DNA of 64,000 nucleotides from Salipiger bermudensis (GCF_019801965.1 NZ_JAHVIA010000008.1:124001-188000), one strand, 5' to 3'. Numbered from the stretch's first letter, positions 1-8,568 are shown. Program-made: numbers and translations. Notes: generated by a model not told the origin, from the letters alone.

Positions 1-952
1 GCCGGGCGCCGAGCCTCAGGGTCAGGTCGAGCGCGATCAGGTGGTAGAGATAGATGCCATAGCTCACCTGGCCGATGCGGATCAGCGGCCGTCGCGCCAG
101 CAGATCCTGCAGCGCGCCGTGCTCGCGCACCACCAACGCCATCAGCACCAGCGTCATCAGCAGGTGGATCGCAAGATTTTGCAGACCTCGCACGTCTTCC
201 GGGCCGAATTGCAGCAAGAGCGCCAGCGCCGCAAACCCCGCCAGCGGCGTCGCGGGGTGCGCGCAGAGCGGCCGCAGCCGGGCGTAGCTGATGGGCCGGT
301 GCAGCAGGATCGCGGCGAGCGAGCCGAGGATGATCGGCGCGTAGGTGGCGTTGGGCAGGCGGAAGACCAGCGGCCCGGCGGCGAGCGGCGGATCGGCGGG
401 CGGCATCATTGCCAGCCCGACATTCAGCGCCACCAGTCCGAGCGCCACCGGCCCCCAGAGCCGGCTCGGCAGCAGCATCAGCAAGAGCGGCCAGATCAGG
501 TAATATTGCTCCTCGACCGAGAGCGACCAGGTGATCGACAGCGTCGGCACGTGCTCGATGAGGAAATTCGACAGGAAGAGGTAGTAGAAGGGCACCGCCT
601 CGAGATACTGCGTCTGGCCCTTGATCCCGATGTAATAGACGCAGAGCGCCGTCACCACGAAGCCATAGACCGGCAGGATGCGCAGCGCGCGGCGAATGTA
701 GAAGTTCTTCAGCGAGAAGCGCCCGCGCCGGTCACGCTCGCGCAGGAGCAGCGTGGTGATCAGGAAACCGCTGAGCACGAAGAAGAAGTCGACCCCGAGG
801 AAACCGCGGTCGAGGATCTGAAGCGCGGGGCTGCGCACCGGCTGGGCGTGATGCCACAGCACCATGGCGATGCAGAGAAAGCGGAGCCCGTCGAGGCAGC
901 GGAAATGGCTGCGGGCGCGGTAGGCGGCAAAACTGGTGGCGTCACTCGTCAC
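1..952 (-). CDS. acyltransferase-3 family membrane protein, partial
   Basis: Predicted integral-membrane acyltransferase of the acyltransferase-3 (OafA/WecH-like) family, which transfers acyl groups to surface or exported glycans; the substrate cannot be told from sequence. About 317 residues are present and the frame runs off the left edge, so the C-terminus is missing. The start is a GTG at 952-950 with AGGGG about 12 bases upstream. Family marks are clear: RCLDGLRFLCIAMVLWHH near the N-terminus, then GVDFFFVLSGFLITTLL, RRALRILPVY and the SITWSLSVEEQYYLIWPL block. Several hydrophobic helices follow. The neighbour at 1079-1750 lies in the same direction 126 bases upstream but is an unrelated regulator. 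Family assignment is firm; the specific role is open. Confidence 0.85.
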   Translation of the reverse strand, partial: MTSDATSFAAYRARSHFRCLDGLRFLCIAMVLWHHAQPVRSPALQILDRGFLGVDFFFVLSGFLITTLLLRERDRRGRFSLKNFYIRRALRILPVYGFVVTALCVYYIGIKGQTQYLEAVPFYYLFLSNFLIEHVPTLSITWSLSVEEQYYLIWPLLLMLLPSRLWGPVALGLVALNVGLAMMPPADPPLAAGPLVFRLPNATYAPIILGSLAAILLHRPISYARLRPLCAHPATPLAGFAALALLLQFGPEDVRGLQNLAIHLLMTLVLMALVVREHGALQDLLARRPLIRIGQVSYGIYLYHLIALDLTLRLGAR

Positions 953-1078
953 GGTGGTCGATCGTCCCCTTGCGGGCCCGGAAGGGCGCGGTTGCGCCTT
1001 GCTTAGCAGCGCAATCGGGCGCCTGTCATGGCAGAGCTGCGGCAAGAGCCGGGAATTTCCCGGCCCGTGCGGCCCGCG

Positions 1079-1750
1079 TCACGGCTTGGCGCGCTGGTAG
1101 TCGGCCAACCGCTTGCCCGGCTCGTCGACGAACAGGCCGGGCAGGGGGGTGAGCGCCTCGATGCGGTCGAGCCGGAGGCTGTCGAAGGCACCGGTGGTTT
1201 CGTTCCAGGCGATGCAGGTCCAGATCCGGCCCCAGTAATCGAGCTTGAGCGGGCGGATCTCGCAGGGCTCTCCGGCGCCGCGCAGGGTGATGCGCAGGCG
1301 CTGGCGGGCGCGGATCGCGGCGCGCACCGGCGGCATGTGGCGAAACCCCTCGGCGGCCTCGTGGAACGGGTAGCTGGCGAAGCCGAAGGCGCCGGGCTCG
1401 GGCGCGCCCTCTTCGGGCAGCACCGCGTCGATCTTGGCCGAGAGGCTCCGCGCCGCCTCTGCCAGCTCCGGCATCTCGCCGGCACCCGCGCCGATGGCCG
1501 CAAGCCCCAGATGCAGCACCTCGAGCTCGGTCTCGGTCAGGGTCAGCGGCGGCAGGGTGAAGCCGCCGCGCGCGCTGTAGCCGCGCCCGCGTTCGCCCTC
1601 GATCGGCACGCCGGAGGCCATCAGCACATCCATGTCGCGATAGATCGTGCGCACCGAGACGCCGAAACGCCCGGCCAGCGCCTCGGCGGTGTGTAGGCGT
1701 CCGTCCTTGAGCTGCTCCATCAGGGCATAGAGCCTGTCGGTCTTCTTCAT
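1079..1750 (-). CDS. YafY-type HTH/WYL transcriptional regulator
   Basis: DNA-binding regulator of the YafY/DeoR-like group. Residues about 3-55 form an HTH_11 winged helix (recognition region GVSVRTIYRDMDVL), and the C-terminal half from about residue 130 is a WYL-type sensor domain, recognisable by LKLDYWGRIW and LRLDRIEAL. The core W-Y-L triplet is replaced here by W-T-C. At 223 residues it has the normal family length. Start is ATG 1750-1748. It faces tatA divergently across about 200 bases, where a perfect TGACA-N6-TGTCA palindrome (1801-1816) is a likely operator for itself. Members often control a linked glyoxalase or small-molecule gene; none is next to it here, so the target is unknown. 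Confidence 0.85.
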   Translation of the reverse strand: MKKTDRLYALMEQLKDGRLHTAEALAGRFGVSVRTIYRDMDVLMASGVPIEGERGRGYSARGGFTLPPLTLTETELEVLHLGLAAIGAGAGEMPELAEAARSLSAKIDAVLPEEGAPEPGAFGFASYPFHEAAEGFRHMPPVRAAIRARQRLRITLRGAGEPCEIRPLKLDYWGRIWTCIAWNETTGAFDSLRLDRIEALTPLPGLFVDEPGKRLADYQRAKP

Positions 1751-1800
1751 CTCTGGTCTCCGGTCGGCACAGGGCCTCGAACGGAGCCAGACTGAACTCC

Positions 1801-1816
1801 TGACAGAATAGTGTCA
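1801..1816. promoter_or_regulatory. palindromic operator TGACA-N6-TGTCA
   Basis: Perfect inverted repeat TGACA-GAATAG-TGTCA, about 50 bases upstream of the YafY-type regulator start and about 140 bases before tatA. The position fits an autoregulatory site. That the regulator binds here is inference from position and symmetry only. Confidence 0.45.
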
Positions 1817-1954
1817 AAGTCTTATGCAAATTTCCGGCTCCGGGGCGCGAAGGGGGCCCGCATCCGCTTTCGGCCCGCGTCGCTTCGCCGTAGAGATCGG
1901 AGACAGAGAGATTCACGGGCCGCCCGCGTGCTGCCCGCCCAAGGAGAGAAGACA

Positions 1955-2173
1955 ATGCTCAACAATATCGGCCTTCCCGGCCTCCTTCTGATCGCAGTCG
2001 TCGTGCTCGTGCTGTTCGGCCGCGGCAAGATTTCCAGCCTGATGGGCGAGGTCGGCAAGGGCATCACCGCTTTCAAGAAGGGCGTCGACGACGGCAAGAA
2101 GGAGCTCGAGGACGAAAAGGCCGAGAGCGCCAAGGACGTCACGCCCGCCGAAGACGAAAAAGACAAGGTGTAA
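1955..2173 (+). CDS. tatA: Sec-independent translocase subunit TatA
   Basis: Small membrane protein that oligomerises to form the twin-arginine pore for folded proteins. It has 72 residues, typical for TatA. The N-terminal hydrophobic helix ([20 protein letters not shown]) is followed by an amphipathic helix and a charged, Lys/Glu/Asp-rich tail. The FG pair that ends the membrane helix is conserved in the family. The ATG at 1955 is chosen over longer in-frame starts because AAGGAG lies eight bases upstream and the hydrophobic segment begins at once. First gene of tatA-tatB-tatC-DUF815; tatB starts six bases after its stop. Confidence 0.95.
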   Translation: MLNNIGLPGLLLIAVVVLVLFGRGKISSLMGEVGKGITAFKKGVDDGKKELEDEKAESAKDVTPAEDEKDKV

Positions 2174-2179
2174 GCCCAG

Positions 2180-2662
2180 ATGCTGGATCTTGGTTGGTCC
2201 GAGCTTCTGGTCATCGGCATCGTGGCGCTGATCGTGGTGGGTCCGAAGGACCTGCCGGTGCTGTTCCGCAACGTGGGCCGCTTCATGGGCAAGGCCCGCG
2301 GCATGGCGCGCGAGTTCACCCGCGCGATGAACGATGCCGCCGATGAAAGCGGCGTGCGCGATGTCGCGAAGACCTTCAAGACCGCGACCAACCCGATCGG
2401 CTCGGCGATGGACGGGGTCAAGGATGCGGCGCGCGCGATGACCGACCCGACGCCGGACACGAAAAAGGCGGGGCTCAAGGAAGACCCGAACGCGCTCGAT
2501 CCCGAGCGGCTCGAGGCGAAGAAGCGCATCGAGGCCAGCGCTGCTCGCAGCGCCGCCGACCGCCAGCGCCGCGAGGCCGAGGCGGCGCAGAAGCGCGCCG
2601 AGGAGGCTGCCGCCAAGGCGGCCGAGCTCGAAGCGTCTCTCAAGAAAGACGGTGAAGAATGA
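2180..2662 (+). CDS. tatB: Sec-independent translocase subunit TatB
   Basis: Partner of TatC in the receptor complex that recognises twin-arginine signal peptides at the inner membrane. The 160-residue protein opens with one membrane helix (LGWSELLVIGIVALIVVGPK), then the TatB-typical GPKDLP turn and an amphipathic helix (FRNVGRFMGKARGMAREF). The long C-terminal half is Ala/Glu/Lys-rich and probably helical or coiled (about 110-158). It overlaps tatC by four bases (ATGA), implying translational coupling. The position between tatA and tatC and the GPKDLP motif separate it from TatA. Confidence 0.95.
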   Translation: MLDLGWSELLVIGIVALIVVGPKDLPVLFRNVGRFMGKARGMAREFTRAMNDAADESGVRDVAKTFKTATNPIGSAMDGVKDAARAMTDPTPDTKKAGLKEDPNALDPERLEAKKRIEASAARSAADRQRREAEAAQKRAEEAAAKAAELEASLKKDGEE

Positions 2663-3660
2663 GTCACACGGATCATGACGAGATCGAGGACAGCTCGGCG
2701 CCGCTGATCGAGCACCTTGCGGAGCTGCGCACGCGGCTGATCCGCTCGGTGATCGCCTTCATCATCGGCATCGTGCTGGCCTTCACCGTGGCCGAGCCGA
2801 TCCTGCAGTTCCTGCTCGGTCCCATCGAGGCAACGCTGCGCCAGCTCGGCGACCCGTCGCCGACGATGCAATACACCAGCCCGCAGGAATACCTGTTCAC
2901 GCTGTTCCGCATCTCGATGGTGTTCGGCTTCGGGCTGGCCTTCCCGGTGATCTCCTACCAGCTCTGGCGCTTCGTGGCGCCCGGGCTCTACAAGTCGGAG
3001 AAGGGCGCCTTCCTGCCCTTCCTCGTGGCCTCGCCGGTGATGTTCCTGCTGGGCGCGAGCTTCGCGCATTTCGTCGTCACGCCGCTCGCGATGGCCTTCT
3101 TCCTGGGCTTCGCCGACGTGTCGTCGATCTTCGCCAACCTGCTGTCGAACGCCGCCAGCAGCGTCAGCGACGGGGTGGCGGGTGTGCCCGCGGCCTCCGA
3201 GCCGGCGGTGGTCCCCGAGACCGCCGAGGGCATCCGCATCACCTTCTTCGGCAAGGTCAACGAGAGCCTCGACATCACGCTGAAGTTCATCATCGCCTTC
3301 GGGCTCTGCTTCCAGCTGCCGGTGCTGCTGACCCTGATGGGCAAGGCCGGGCTGGTCTCGGCACAGGGCCTCGGCAGCGTGCGCAAATACGCCATGGTGG
3401 CGATCCTCGTGCTCGCCGCGCTGGTGACCCCGCCGGACGTGACCACGCAGATCATCCTCTTCACGGTGGTCTACGGGCTCTACGAGGTCTCGATCTTCCT
3501 CGTGCGCCTCGTCGAGCGTAAGCGCGAGAAGGAGCTCAAGGCGCAGGGTCTGTGGTTCGAGGACGAGCCGGACACCGAGAACGATCCGATGTTCAAGGAG
3601 TTCGACGAGGACGACGACGAGCCCGAGGACGACGCGTCGAAGGACAAGGACAAGACGTGA
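2659..3660 (+). CDS. tatC: Sec-independent translocase subunit TatC
   Basis: Six-helix inner-membrane core of the Tat translocase, the signal-peptide receptor. The cytoplasmic N-terminal motif IEHLAELRTRLIRS is present, and hydrophobic helices follow through residue about 280. Two features are unusual. A periplasmic insertion rich in Ala/Ser/Val/Pro (about residues 160-195) sits before the penultimate helices. The C-terminus is a strongly acidic tail of about 40 residues (repeated DED and EDD). At 333 residues it is longer than the roughly 260-290 common for bacterial TatC. The start overlaps tatB by ATGA, and the stop overlaps the GTG of the next gene. Confidence 0.95.
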   Translation: MSHTDHDEIEDSSAPLIEHLAELRTRLIRSVIAFIIGIVLAFTVAEPILQFLLGPIEATLRQLGDPSPTMQYTSPQEYLFTLFRISMVFGFGLAFPVISYQLWRFVAPGLYKSEKGAFLPFLVASPVMFLLGASFAHFVVTPLAMAFFLGFADVSSIFANLLSNAASSVSDGVAGVPAASEPAVVPETAEGIRITFFGKVNESLDITLKFIIAFGLCFQLPVLLTLMGKAGLVSAQGLGSVRKYAMVAILVLAALVTPPDVTTQIILFTVVYGLYEVSIFLVRLVERKREKELKAQGLWFEDEPDTENDPMFKEFDEDDDEPEDDASKDKDKT

Positions 3661-4499
3661 CCGATACGGACCTTTCCCGCATCGCGGCGGCGCTGGAGCG
3701 CATGGCTCCGGCGCCGCTCGCCGCCCCGGATTTCGAGAGTGCCGAGGCCTATGTCTGGCATGTCGATCCCGACCGGCTCGAGCCGGTGGCCCGGGTCAAC
3801 CGCGTGCCGCTCGACCTGCTCTTGGGCATCGAGCGCACCCGCGACACGCTGCTCGCCAACACGCTGCAATTCGCCAAGGGCCTGCCGGCCAACAACGCGC
3901 TGCTCTGGGGCGCCCGCGGCATGGGCAAGTCGAGCCTCGTCAAGGCGGTCTGCGCCGCCGTGCGCGAGAGCGGCGGCCAGGATCTCAAGCTGGTGGAACT
4001 GCAGCGCGAGGATCTGGGCTCGGTGGCGCGGCTGCTGAACCTGCTGCGCGCCTCCGACAAGCGCTTCGTGCTGTTCTGCGACGACCTGTCGTTCAGCCAT
4101 GACGACCAGCACTACAAGAGCCTCAAGGCGGTGCTCGACGGTGGCATCGAGGGGCGGCCCGAGAACGTCCTGTTCTACGCCACCTCCAACCGGCGCCACC
4201 TGATGCCGCGCGACATGATTGAGAACGAGCGCGGCTCGGCGATCAACCCGTCGGAGGCAGTTGAGGAGAAGGTCTCGCTCTCGGACCGGTTCGGCCTCTG
4301 GCTGGGCTTCCACCCGTGTTCGCAGGACGAGTATCTCGCGATGATCCGCAGCTATTGCGACGCCTATGGCGTGGCGGTCGAGGAGGCCGAGCTGCGCGCC
4401 GAGGCGATCGAATGGCAGGCCACGCGCGGCGCGCGCTCGGGCCGGGTGGCGTGGCAGTTCTTCACCGATCTGGCAGGCCGCCGGGGCGTAGCGCTCTAG
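3657..4499 (+). CDS. DUF815-family AAA+ ATPase
   Basis: Predicted P-loop ATPase of the DUF815 family (280 residues). The Walker A motif GARGMGKSS is at about 85-93 and the Walker B FVLFCDDLSF at about 137-146. The region YATSNRRHLMPRDM is characteristic of the family. Start is GTG 3657, whose last bases overlap the tatC stop (GTGA), so translation is probably coupled to the tat genes. The cellular role is not established; the tat linkage suggests, without proving, a membrane-protein or translocation link. A hairpin begins at its stop codon. Confidence 0.85.
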   Translation: MTDTDLSRIAAALERMAPAPLAAPDFESAEAYVWHVDPDRLEPVARVNRVPLDLLLGIERTRDTLLANTLQFAKGLPANNALLWGARGMGKSSLVKAVCAAVRESGGQDLKLVELQREDLGSVARLLNLLRASDKRFVLFCDDLSFSHDDQHYKSLKAVLDGGIEGRPENVLFYATSNRRHLMPRDMIENERGSAINPSEAVEEKVSLSDRFGLWLGFHPCSQDEYLAMIRSYCDAYGVAVEEAELRAEAIEWQATRGARSGRVAWQFFTDLAGRRGVAL

Positions 4500-4524
4500 A
4501 AGATTTTTCCTGCGAAAAATCTTC
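4499..4524 (+). terminator. hairpin after tat-DUF815 operon
   Basis: Perfect 10-bp stem (4499-4508 with 4515-4524) and a six-base loop, beginning at the stop codon of the DUF815 gene. The stem carries a T5/A5 pair rather than a free U-tail, so it could stop transcription weakly in either direction or protect the mRNA end. Confidence 0.5.
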
Positions 4525-4540
4525 CCGGCGGGAGCGGAAG

Positions 4541-4578
4541 AAAAAAGGCGAAGACGTTTCGGAGGAAAGGTCTTCGCC
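4541..4578 (-). terminator. Rho-independent terminator of the nlpD transcript
   Basis: On the minus strand a perfect 9-bp stem (4570-4578 with 4547-4555) is followed by six T (complement of A at 4541-4546). It lies about 45 bases beyond the nlpD stop, as expected for the surE-pcm-nlpD operon. Confidence 0.8.
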
Positions 4579-4583
4579 CTTTG

Positions 4584-4615
4584 TCGTTTCAGGGTCGTTT
4601 CAGGGTCGTTTCAGG
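4584..4615. repeat. three tandem copies of an 11-bp unit
   Basis: TCGTTTCAGGG repeats at 4584-4594 and 4595-4605, with a third copy of ten bases at 4606-4615, between the nlpD stop and its terminator. It is probably a slippage product with no evident function. Confidence 0.8.
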
Positions 4616-4621
4616 CGCGGT

Positions 4622-5854
4622 TCAGCGCAGGTACTGCATCGGGTCGACGCTGTCGAAGCCCTTGCGCACCTCGAAATGCAGGAAGCTCGGATCGCCCGGA
4701 CGTACCTTGCCGATGCTCTGGCCACGGCTCACCGCATCGCCCTTCTTGACGCTGAGGCTGTCGAGATGGGTGTAGATCGAGAGCAGCTCGTCGGGATGGC
4801 GGATCACCACGATCTGCACGTTGTCGGTATTGGTGGTGATCGCCGCCACGGTGCCGCTGGCCGCGGCCTTCACCGCGCTGCCCACCGGGGCCGAGATGTC
4901 GATGCCCTGGTTGTTGGCAGAGTACTCGCGGATGATGCTGCCGCTCACCGGCATCTGCATGGCGGCGGAGGCGCTGGCGCTGGCCGACGCCTGGCTCTGG
5001 CCGATATCGGCCACCGGCTTCGGCGCGGCGGCCGCGGCAGTGGCGGGCGCGCTTGCGGCCCCGGCGACATTGCTCGCGGCGAGCGAGGGCTCGTCATCGG
5101 GCAGCGGCTGAACTGCCGAGGGCGGCTGCGGCGTGGGCGAGCCGGTCCCCGGAGCGGTGGTGACGCTGGTGCTCGACGGCGCGGCGCTCTGCTCGACCAC
5201 GGGGATCAGCAGGTACTGGCCTTCGCGCAAGGTGTAGTTGCTGTCGAGCCCGTTCCAGTCCGCCAGGGTGCGCGGGGTGACGTTGTAGAGCCGTGCCACG
5301 GTATAGGCGGTCTCGCCGCGCTCGACCTTGTGGCGGATCGGCTCGACCCCGGAGCTCGCGGGCGCAGCGCTCTGCGTCGTCGTGGGCCGGGAGGAGGCCG
5401 GTGCGTTGTCGATGGCGCTGCTGGCCAGCGTGGTGATGTCGACCTCTCCCACCGGCCGGATCGGGCCCGTGGTCGCGGCCCCGGTGGCCGGCGACGGCTC
5501 CGAGACCCGGCGGGGCAGGGCGATGACTTCGCCGGCGCGCAGCGGGTCGTTGATCTCGATGCCGTTGTAGCGGGCGAGCTCGCCCGCGGGCAGGCCGACC
5601 CGGTTGGCGACATCGGCCAGCCGATCGCCGCTGCGGGCCACCGCGACCTGGTAATTGGGGTAGGAGATCACGCCGCGATTGTCGGCCTGCGGTCGCGAGC
5701 CGACTGCGGCGAGCGCCGCTTCGCTGGTGTCGATCGGGCCGCCCATGCGGCCGCGCATGTCGTAGTCGAGCGGTTGCGAGCAGGCGCCGAGCGCGGCCAG
5801 GAGCGCAAGCGGCGCGGCAAGCCGGATCTGCGGGAAGCGGAGGGTGCTGTCCAT
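4622..5854 (-). CDS. nlpD: NlpD-like LysM/LytM-factor lipoprotein
   Basis: Predicted outer-membrane-anchored activator of cell-wall amidases at the division septum. A lipoprotein signal ends in ALGAC with Cys25. Two LysM domains (about 68-114 and 174-218) bind peptidoglycan, linked by Ala/Ser/Pro/Thr-rich spacers, and a LytM/M23 fold fills 306-410. The zinc site is degenerate: the first His of the usual HxGxD is replaced (NNQGID, Asp319 kept), and the HxH near the end is FLHFEV with Phe391 in place of the first His. E. coli NlpD shows the same kind of loss, so this is likely a non-enzymatic activator. The order surE-pcm-nlpD matches that in enterobacteria. Confidence 0.9.
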   Translation of the reverse strand: MDSTLRFPQIRLAAPLALLAALGACSQPLDYDMRGRMGGPIDTSEAALAAVGSRPQADNRGVISYPNYQVAVARSGDRLADVANRVGLPAGELARYNGIEINDPLRAGEVIALPRRVSEPSPATGAATTGPIRPVGEVDITTLASSAIDNAPASSRPTTTQSAAPASSGVEPIRHKVERGETAYTVARLYNVTPRTLADWNGLDSNYTLREGQYLLIPVVEQSAAPSSTSVTTAPGTGSPTPQPPSAVQPLPDDEPSLAASNVAGAASAPATAAAAAPKPVADIGQSQASASASASAAMQMPVSGSIIREYSANNQGIDISAPVGSAVKAAASGTVAAITTNTDNVQIVVIRHPDELLSIYTHLDSLSVKKGDAVSRGQSIGKVRPGDPSFLHFEVRKGFDSVDPMQYLR

Positions 5855-5914
5855 CTCGATGTCCTCATATGCGCCCCTTGTCGCCGGGACGTCATGGATG
5901 TGAAGCCGGGCGGC

Positions 5915-6559
5915 CTAGCTTTCCTTCGCCAGACCTTCCACCAGCGGTACAAAGCGCACGGGGCGCAACTCGTCATAATCGTAGCCCTGCTCGGTCCGGG
6001 TGACGCGGATCAGGTGCTGCACGGTATCCGACTGGCCCACGGGCAATACCATGATACCGCCAATCCGCAACTGGGCCAAGAGCGGGCCGGGCGGATCCTC
6101 GGCGGCGGCGGTCACGAGAATGCGTTCGAACGGCGCCTGATCGGGCAGGCCGAAGCTGCCATCGGCGGTAAAGGCGGTGATGTTCGACAGGTCGAGCGCC
6201 TCGAAGACCTTGCGCGCGTCGGCGACCAGCCGCCGATGCCGGTCGACGGTGTAGACCCGGCGCGCCAGCTGGCTCAGCACCGCCGCCTGATATCCCGAGC
6301 CGGTGCCGACCTCGAGCACCTTCTCGCGGCCCGTCAGCCGCAGCGCCTGGGTCATCAGCCCGACCACGGAGGGCTGCGAGATGGTCTGCCCGCAGGGGAT
6401 CGGCAGCGGCATGTCCTCGTAGGCGCGCTCGTTGAAATAGCCCTTCACGAAGGCGCCGCGGTCGATCTTCTCCATCGCCTGCAGCACGCTCTGATCGGTG
6501 ACACCGTGCGAGCGCAGCGCGAAGAGGAACTGCATCTTGGCCTCGGCGTCGAAGCTCAT
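5915..6559 (-). CDS. pcm: protein-L-isoaspartate O-methyltransferase
   Basis: SAM-dependent repair enzyme that methylates isoaspartyl residues in aged proteins (214 residues, normal length). The SAM-binding motif [16 protein letters not shown] and the substrate-side motif [14 protein letters not shown] are both present. The post-motif I acidic region ([10 protein letters not shown]) and [16 protein letters not shown] are also typical. The ATG at 6559 overlaps the surE stop (ATGA), so pcm is coupled to surE; nlpD follows after a 60-base gap. Confidence 0.95.
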   Translation of the reverse strand: MSFDAEAKMQFLFALRSHGVTDQSVLQAMEKIDRGAFVKGYFNERAYEDMPLPIPCGQTISQPSVVGLMTQALRLTGREKVLEVGTGSGYQAAVLSQLARRVYTVDRHRRLVADARKVFEALDLSNITAFTADGSFGLPDQAPFERILVTAAAEDPPGPLLAQLRIGGIMVLPVGQSDTVQHLIRVTRTEQGYDYDELRPVRFVPLVEGLAKES

Positions 6560-7341
6560 GCGAAATCGCCTTCGAGCCCCGCGAGCGCGGCGTGATCGGT
6601 GAGATCGGCGCGCATCGGCGTGACCGAGATGTAGCCTGCGAGATTGGCGTCGGCATCGCTGCCGGGCGTCGCCGGCACGCGCTGGTCGCCGCCGCGGATC
6701 CACAGGAAGCGCCGCCCCGAGGGCGACAGGTGCGGCTCGGTCGAGAAGCCGGTCCCCGCGCGCCGGCCCTGCGCCGCGAGGCGCACGCCCTTCACGCCGG
6801 CCGCCGGCACGGGCGGAAAGTTGACGTTCCAGAACAGCCTGTAATCGGCCTCAGCGGCCTCCCGCGTCGCCAGGATCTGCCGGACCACCGCGGCACCGTG
6901 GGTCGCTGCCGCCTCGAACGGGTTTTCCAGGTCGCGGGTCTCGGGGCCGAGATACTGCGACAGGGCAATCGCCGGCAGCCCCTGCAGGGAGGCTTCGAGC
7001 GCCCCGCCGATGGTGCCGGAATAGAGCACGTTCTCGGCCGAGTTGTTGCCGCGGTTGACGCCGGAGAGCACGAGATCGGGCGGGCTGTCCTTGAGCACGT
7101 CATGTACGCCCGCGAGCACGCAATCGGCCGGGCTGCCCTCGGCGGCGAAGCGGCGCGGTCCCATCTCGGCAATCATCATCGGGTGGGTGTAGCTGATACA
7201 ATGGGCCACGCCCGATTGCTCGAAGGCCGGCGCCACGACCCAGACCTCGCCACCGGGACCCGCGATCTCCGCCGCGATGGTCTCGAGCACGGCAAGCCCG
7301 GGCGCGTTGATGCCGTCGTCATTGGTGATGAGAATGCGCAT
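6556..7341 (-). CDS. surE: 5'/3'-nucleotidase SurE
   Basis: Metal-dependent nucleotidase/polyphosphatase of the stationary-phase survival family, acting on nucleoside monophosphates. It has 261 residues. The start [15 protein letters not shown] carries the metal-binding Asp pair (Asp8-Asp9), and [20 protein letters not shown] is the conserved core. An in-frame upstream extension exists, but ATG 7341 gives the family's exact N-terminus, so the extension is rejected. First gene of surE-pcm-nlpD. Confidence 0.95.
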   Translation of the reverse strand: MRILITNDDGINAPGLAVLETIAAEIAGPGGEVWVVAPAFEQSGVAHCISYTHPMMIAEMGPRRFAAEGSPADCVLAGVHDVLKDSPPDLVLSGVNRGNNSAENVLYSGTIGGALEASLQGLPAIALSQYLGPETRDLENPFEAAATHGAAVVRQILATREAAEADYRLFWNVNFPPVPAAGVKGVRLAAQGRRAGTGFSTEPHLSPSGRRFLWIRGGDQRVPATPGSDADANLAGYISVTPMRADLTDHAALAGLEGDFA

Positions 7342-7467
7342 GGAAACCCCTGTCTTTCGGCCTGAATAGGCAATGTGACATGGTGGAGCAAGCGTGCGCG
7401 GGCGTTCCCTGGCGGAGTGTGGGGCTGTTGCCGCGCCCCGAACGCGCGTGCGCGGTTGCAGGCGTGG

Positions 7468-7598
7468 CAGGGGGCGCTGCCCCCTCTTGGCGCTCTGCGC
7501 CAATTCACCCCCGAGGTATTTGGAAACCAGAGAAGGCAGGAGCGCTGCGCCCCAGGCTTCTCTTCGTCGAAAATACTCCCGCCGGAGGCGTCCGGCAG
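7468..7598 (+). repeat. dispersed intergenic hairpin repeat, family 1 copy A
   Basis: Two modules. The first is a GC hairpin AGGGGGC-GCT-GCCCCCT (7469-7485). The second is a long imperfect inverted repeat whose left arm reads CCGAGGTATTTGGAAACCAG and continues AGAAG, and whose right arm is CTTCTCT...AATACTCCCGCCGG. Near-identical sequence occurs at 23731, 27623 and 57384, with half copies at 22461 and 37629. Here it lies just downstream of the SDR gene. Confidence 0.9.
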
Positions 7599-7624
7599 GA
7601 AACACTGGCGCAGGTCGCGGAACG

Positions 7625-8272
7625 TCAGGCGATCCCGGCCTCGCCAAGCAGGCGGGCGGCCTCGGCATAAGGGGTGGCCAGCGCGTCCTTGTCCTCGCCG
7701 GGGTGGAAGCGCATCCGGGTGGTGGTGTTCATCGGGCGCGGCTCCAGGATCCGCACCTGCGGGCCGGTCTTAGCGCTTTCGGCCTGCCAGGAGCGCGCCA
7801 GAGCGATCTGGGCGGCCTTGGTGGCGCCGTAATTGCCGTAGAAGCGCTCTCCGGCATGGGCATCGTCGAAGAACAGCGCCTGGCCGGTCTCGCCCAGAAG
7901 CGGCGCCATGAACGGCACCAGGTAGCCCATCGGTGCGACATTGATGTCGAGCGCCTTCTGGAAATCCTTCGGCTCCATGTGGCTCGCCGGCGCCAGCGGC
8001 GCGGCGTGGATCGCCGTGTGGACCCAGAGCGCGGCGCCGCCCCAGCGGTCATAGACCGAGCGGCAGAGCTGCGCCATGGCGTCTTGCTTGGTGATGTCCA
8101 TGGGCGCCAGCGTGGCGCTGCCGCCGCGGGCCTTGATGCGGTCGTCGAGATCCTCGAGCCCGCCCACGGTGCGGGCGACGGCGACGACGTGGTAGCGGGG
8201 CGCGAGCGCCTCGGCGAGGGCGAAGCCCAGGCCGCGCGAGGCGCCGGTGACGATGGCAATCTGGTCGGTCAT
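7625..8272 (-). CDS. short-chain dehydrogenase/reductase-like protein
   Basis: Rossmann-fold SDR family member, 215 residues. The N-terminal nucleotide motif VTGASRGLG (8-16) and the YxxxK pair (Tyr148, Lys152 in YGATK) are present. Two usual features are missing: the NNAG segment reads VHTAIHA, and the catalytic Ser about 13 residues before the Tyr is replaced by Phe/Asp (FFDD). Activity may therefore be altered, or the protein may act as a binding protein. ATG 8272 is preferred over a 12-residue longer start because it places the glycine motif at the normal position. The substrate is unknown. Confidence 0.8.
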   Translation of the reverse strand: MTDQIAIVTGASRGLGFALAEALAPRYHVVAVARTVGGLEDLDDRIKARGGSATLAPMDITKQDAMAQLCRSVYDRWGGAALWVHTAIHAAPLAPASHMEPKDFQKALDINVAPMGYLVPFMAPLLGETGQALFFDDAHAGERFYGNYGATKAAQIALARSWQAESAKTGPQVRILEPRPMNTTTRMRFHPGEDKDALATPYAEAARLLGEAGIA

Positions 8273-8304
8273 GCCTGCCCCATTGGCCCGCGCGGCGGGG
8301 ATTG

Positions 8305-8568
8305 TCAACGTCCGCCGAGTTGCTCGAGCCAGGTCGCCTTGCCGCCGCGCGCCAGCGCGATGCGGCCATCGTCGATCGCCACCACCTCGCGGCCATCGAC
8401 GCGATCGCCGAGCGCCACGGTGTCGAGCCGGCCGCTGCGCAGCCGCACCAGCGCCTCCGGCGCGCGCGCGTCGCCGAACACGCCGAGCAGCATCGGGCCG
8501 TTGCGCGGCAGGTCAACCGATTGGGTGGCGCGTTCTGCGACCTGTCTGGGGGTCTGTTGCTGAGCCAT
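8305..8568 (-). CDS. small PilP/GspC-like domain protein
   Basis: Short protein of 87 residues. The C-terminal part (GRLDTVALGDRVDGREVV followed by AIDDGRIALARGG) resembles the beta-rich inner-membrane-linker domain of PilP and GspC, which join pilus or secretin machinery. There is no signal peptide and no neighbouring pilus gene, so the role is unclear. The start is decided by the ribosome site: AGGAGG at 8578-8583 abuts an ATG at 8577 but stands nine bases before ATG 8568, which is therefore chosen. It sits 32 bases upstream of the SDR gene on the same strand. Confidence 0.6.
   Translation of the reverse strand: MAQQQTPRQVAERATQSVDLPRNGPMLLGVFGDARAPEALVRLRSGRLDTVALGDRVDGREVVAIDDGRIALARGGKATWLEQLGGR

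Noticed and set aside
5206-5613. Minus-strand frame inside nlpD in another phase
   Set aside because: Shadow of the nlpD coding sequence; translation is Arg/Ser/Pro-rich noise.
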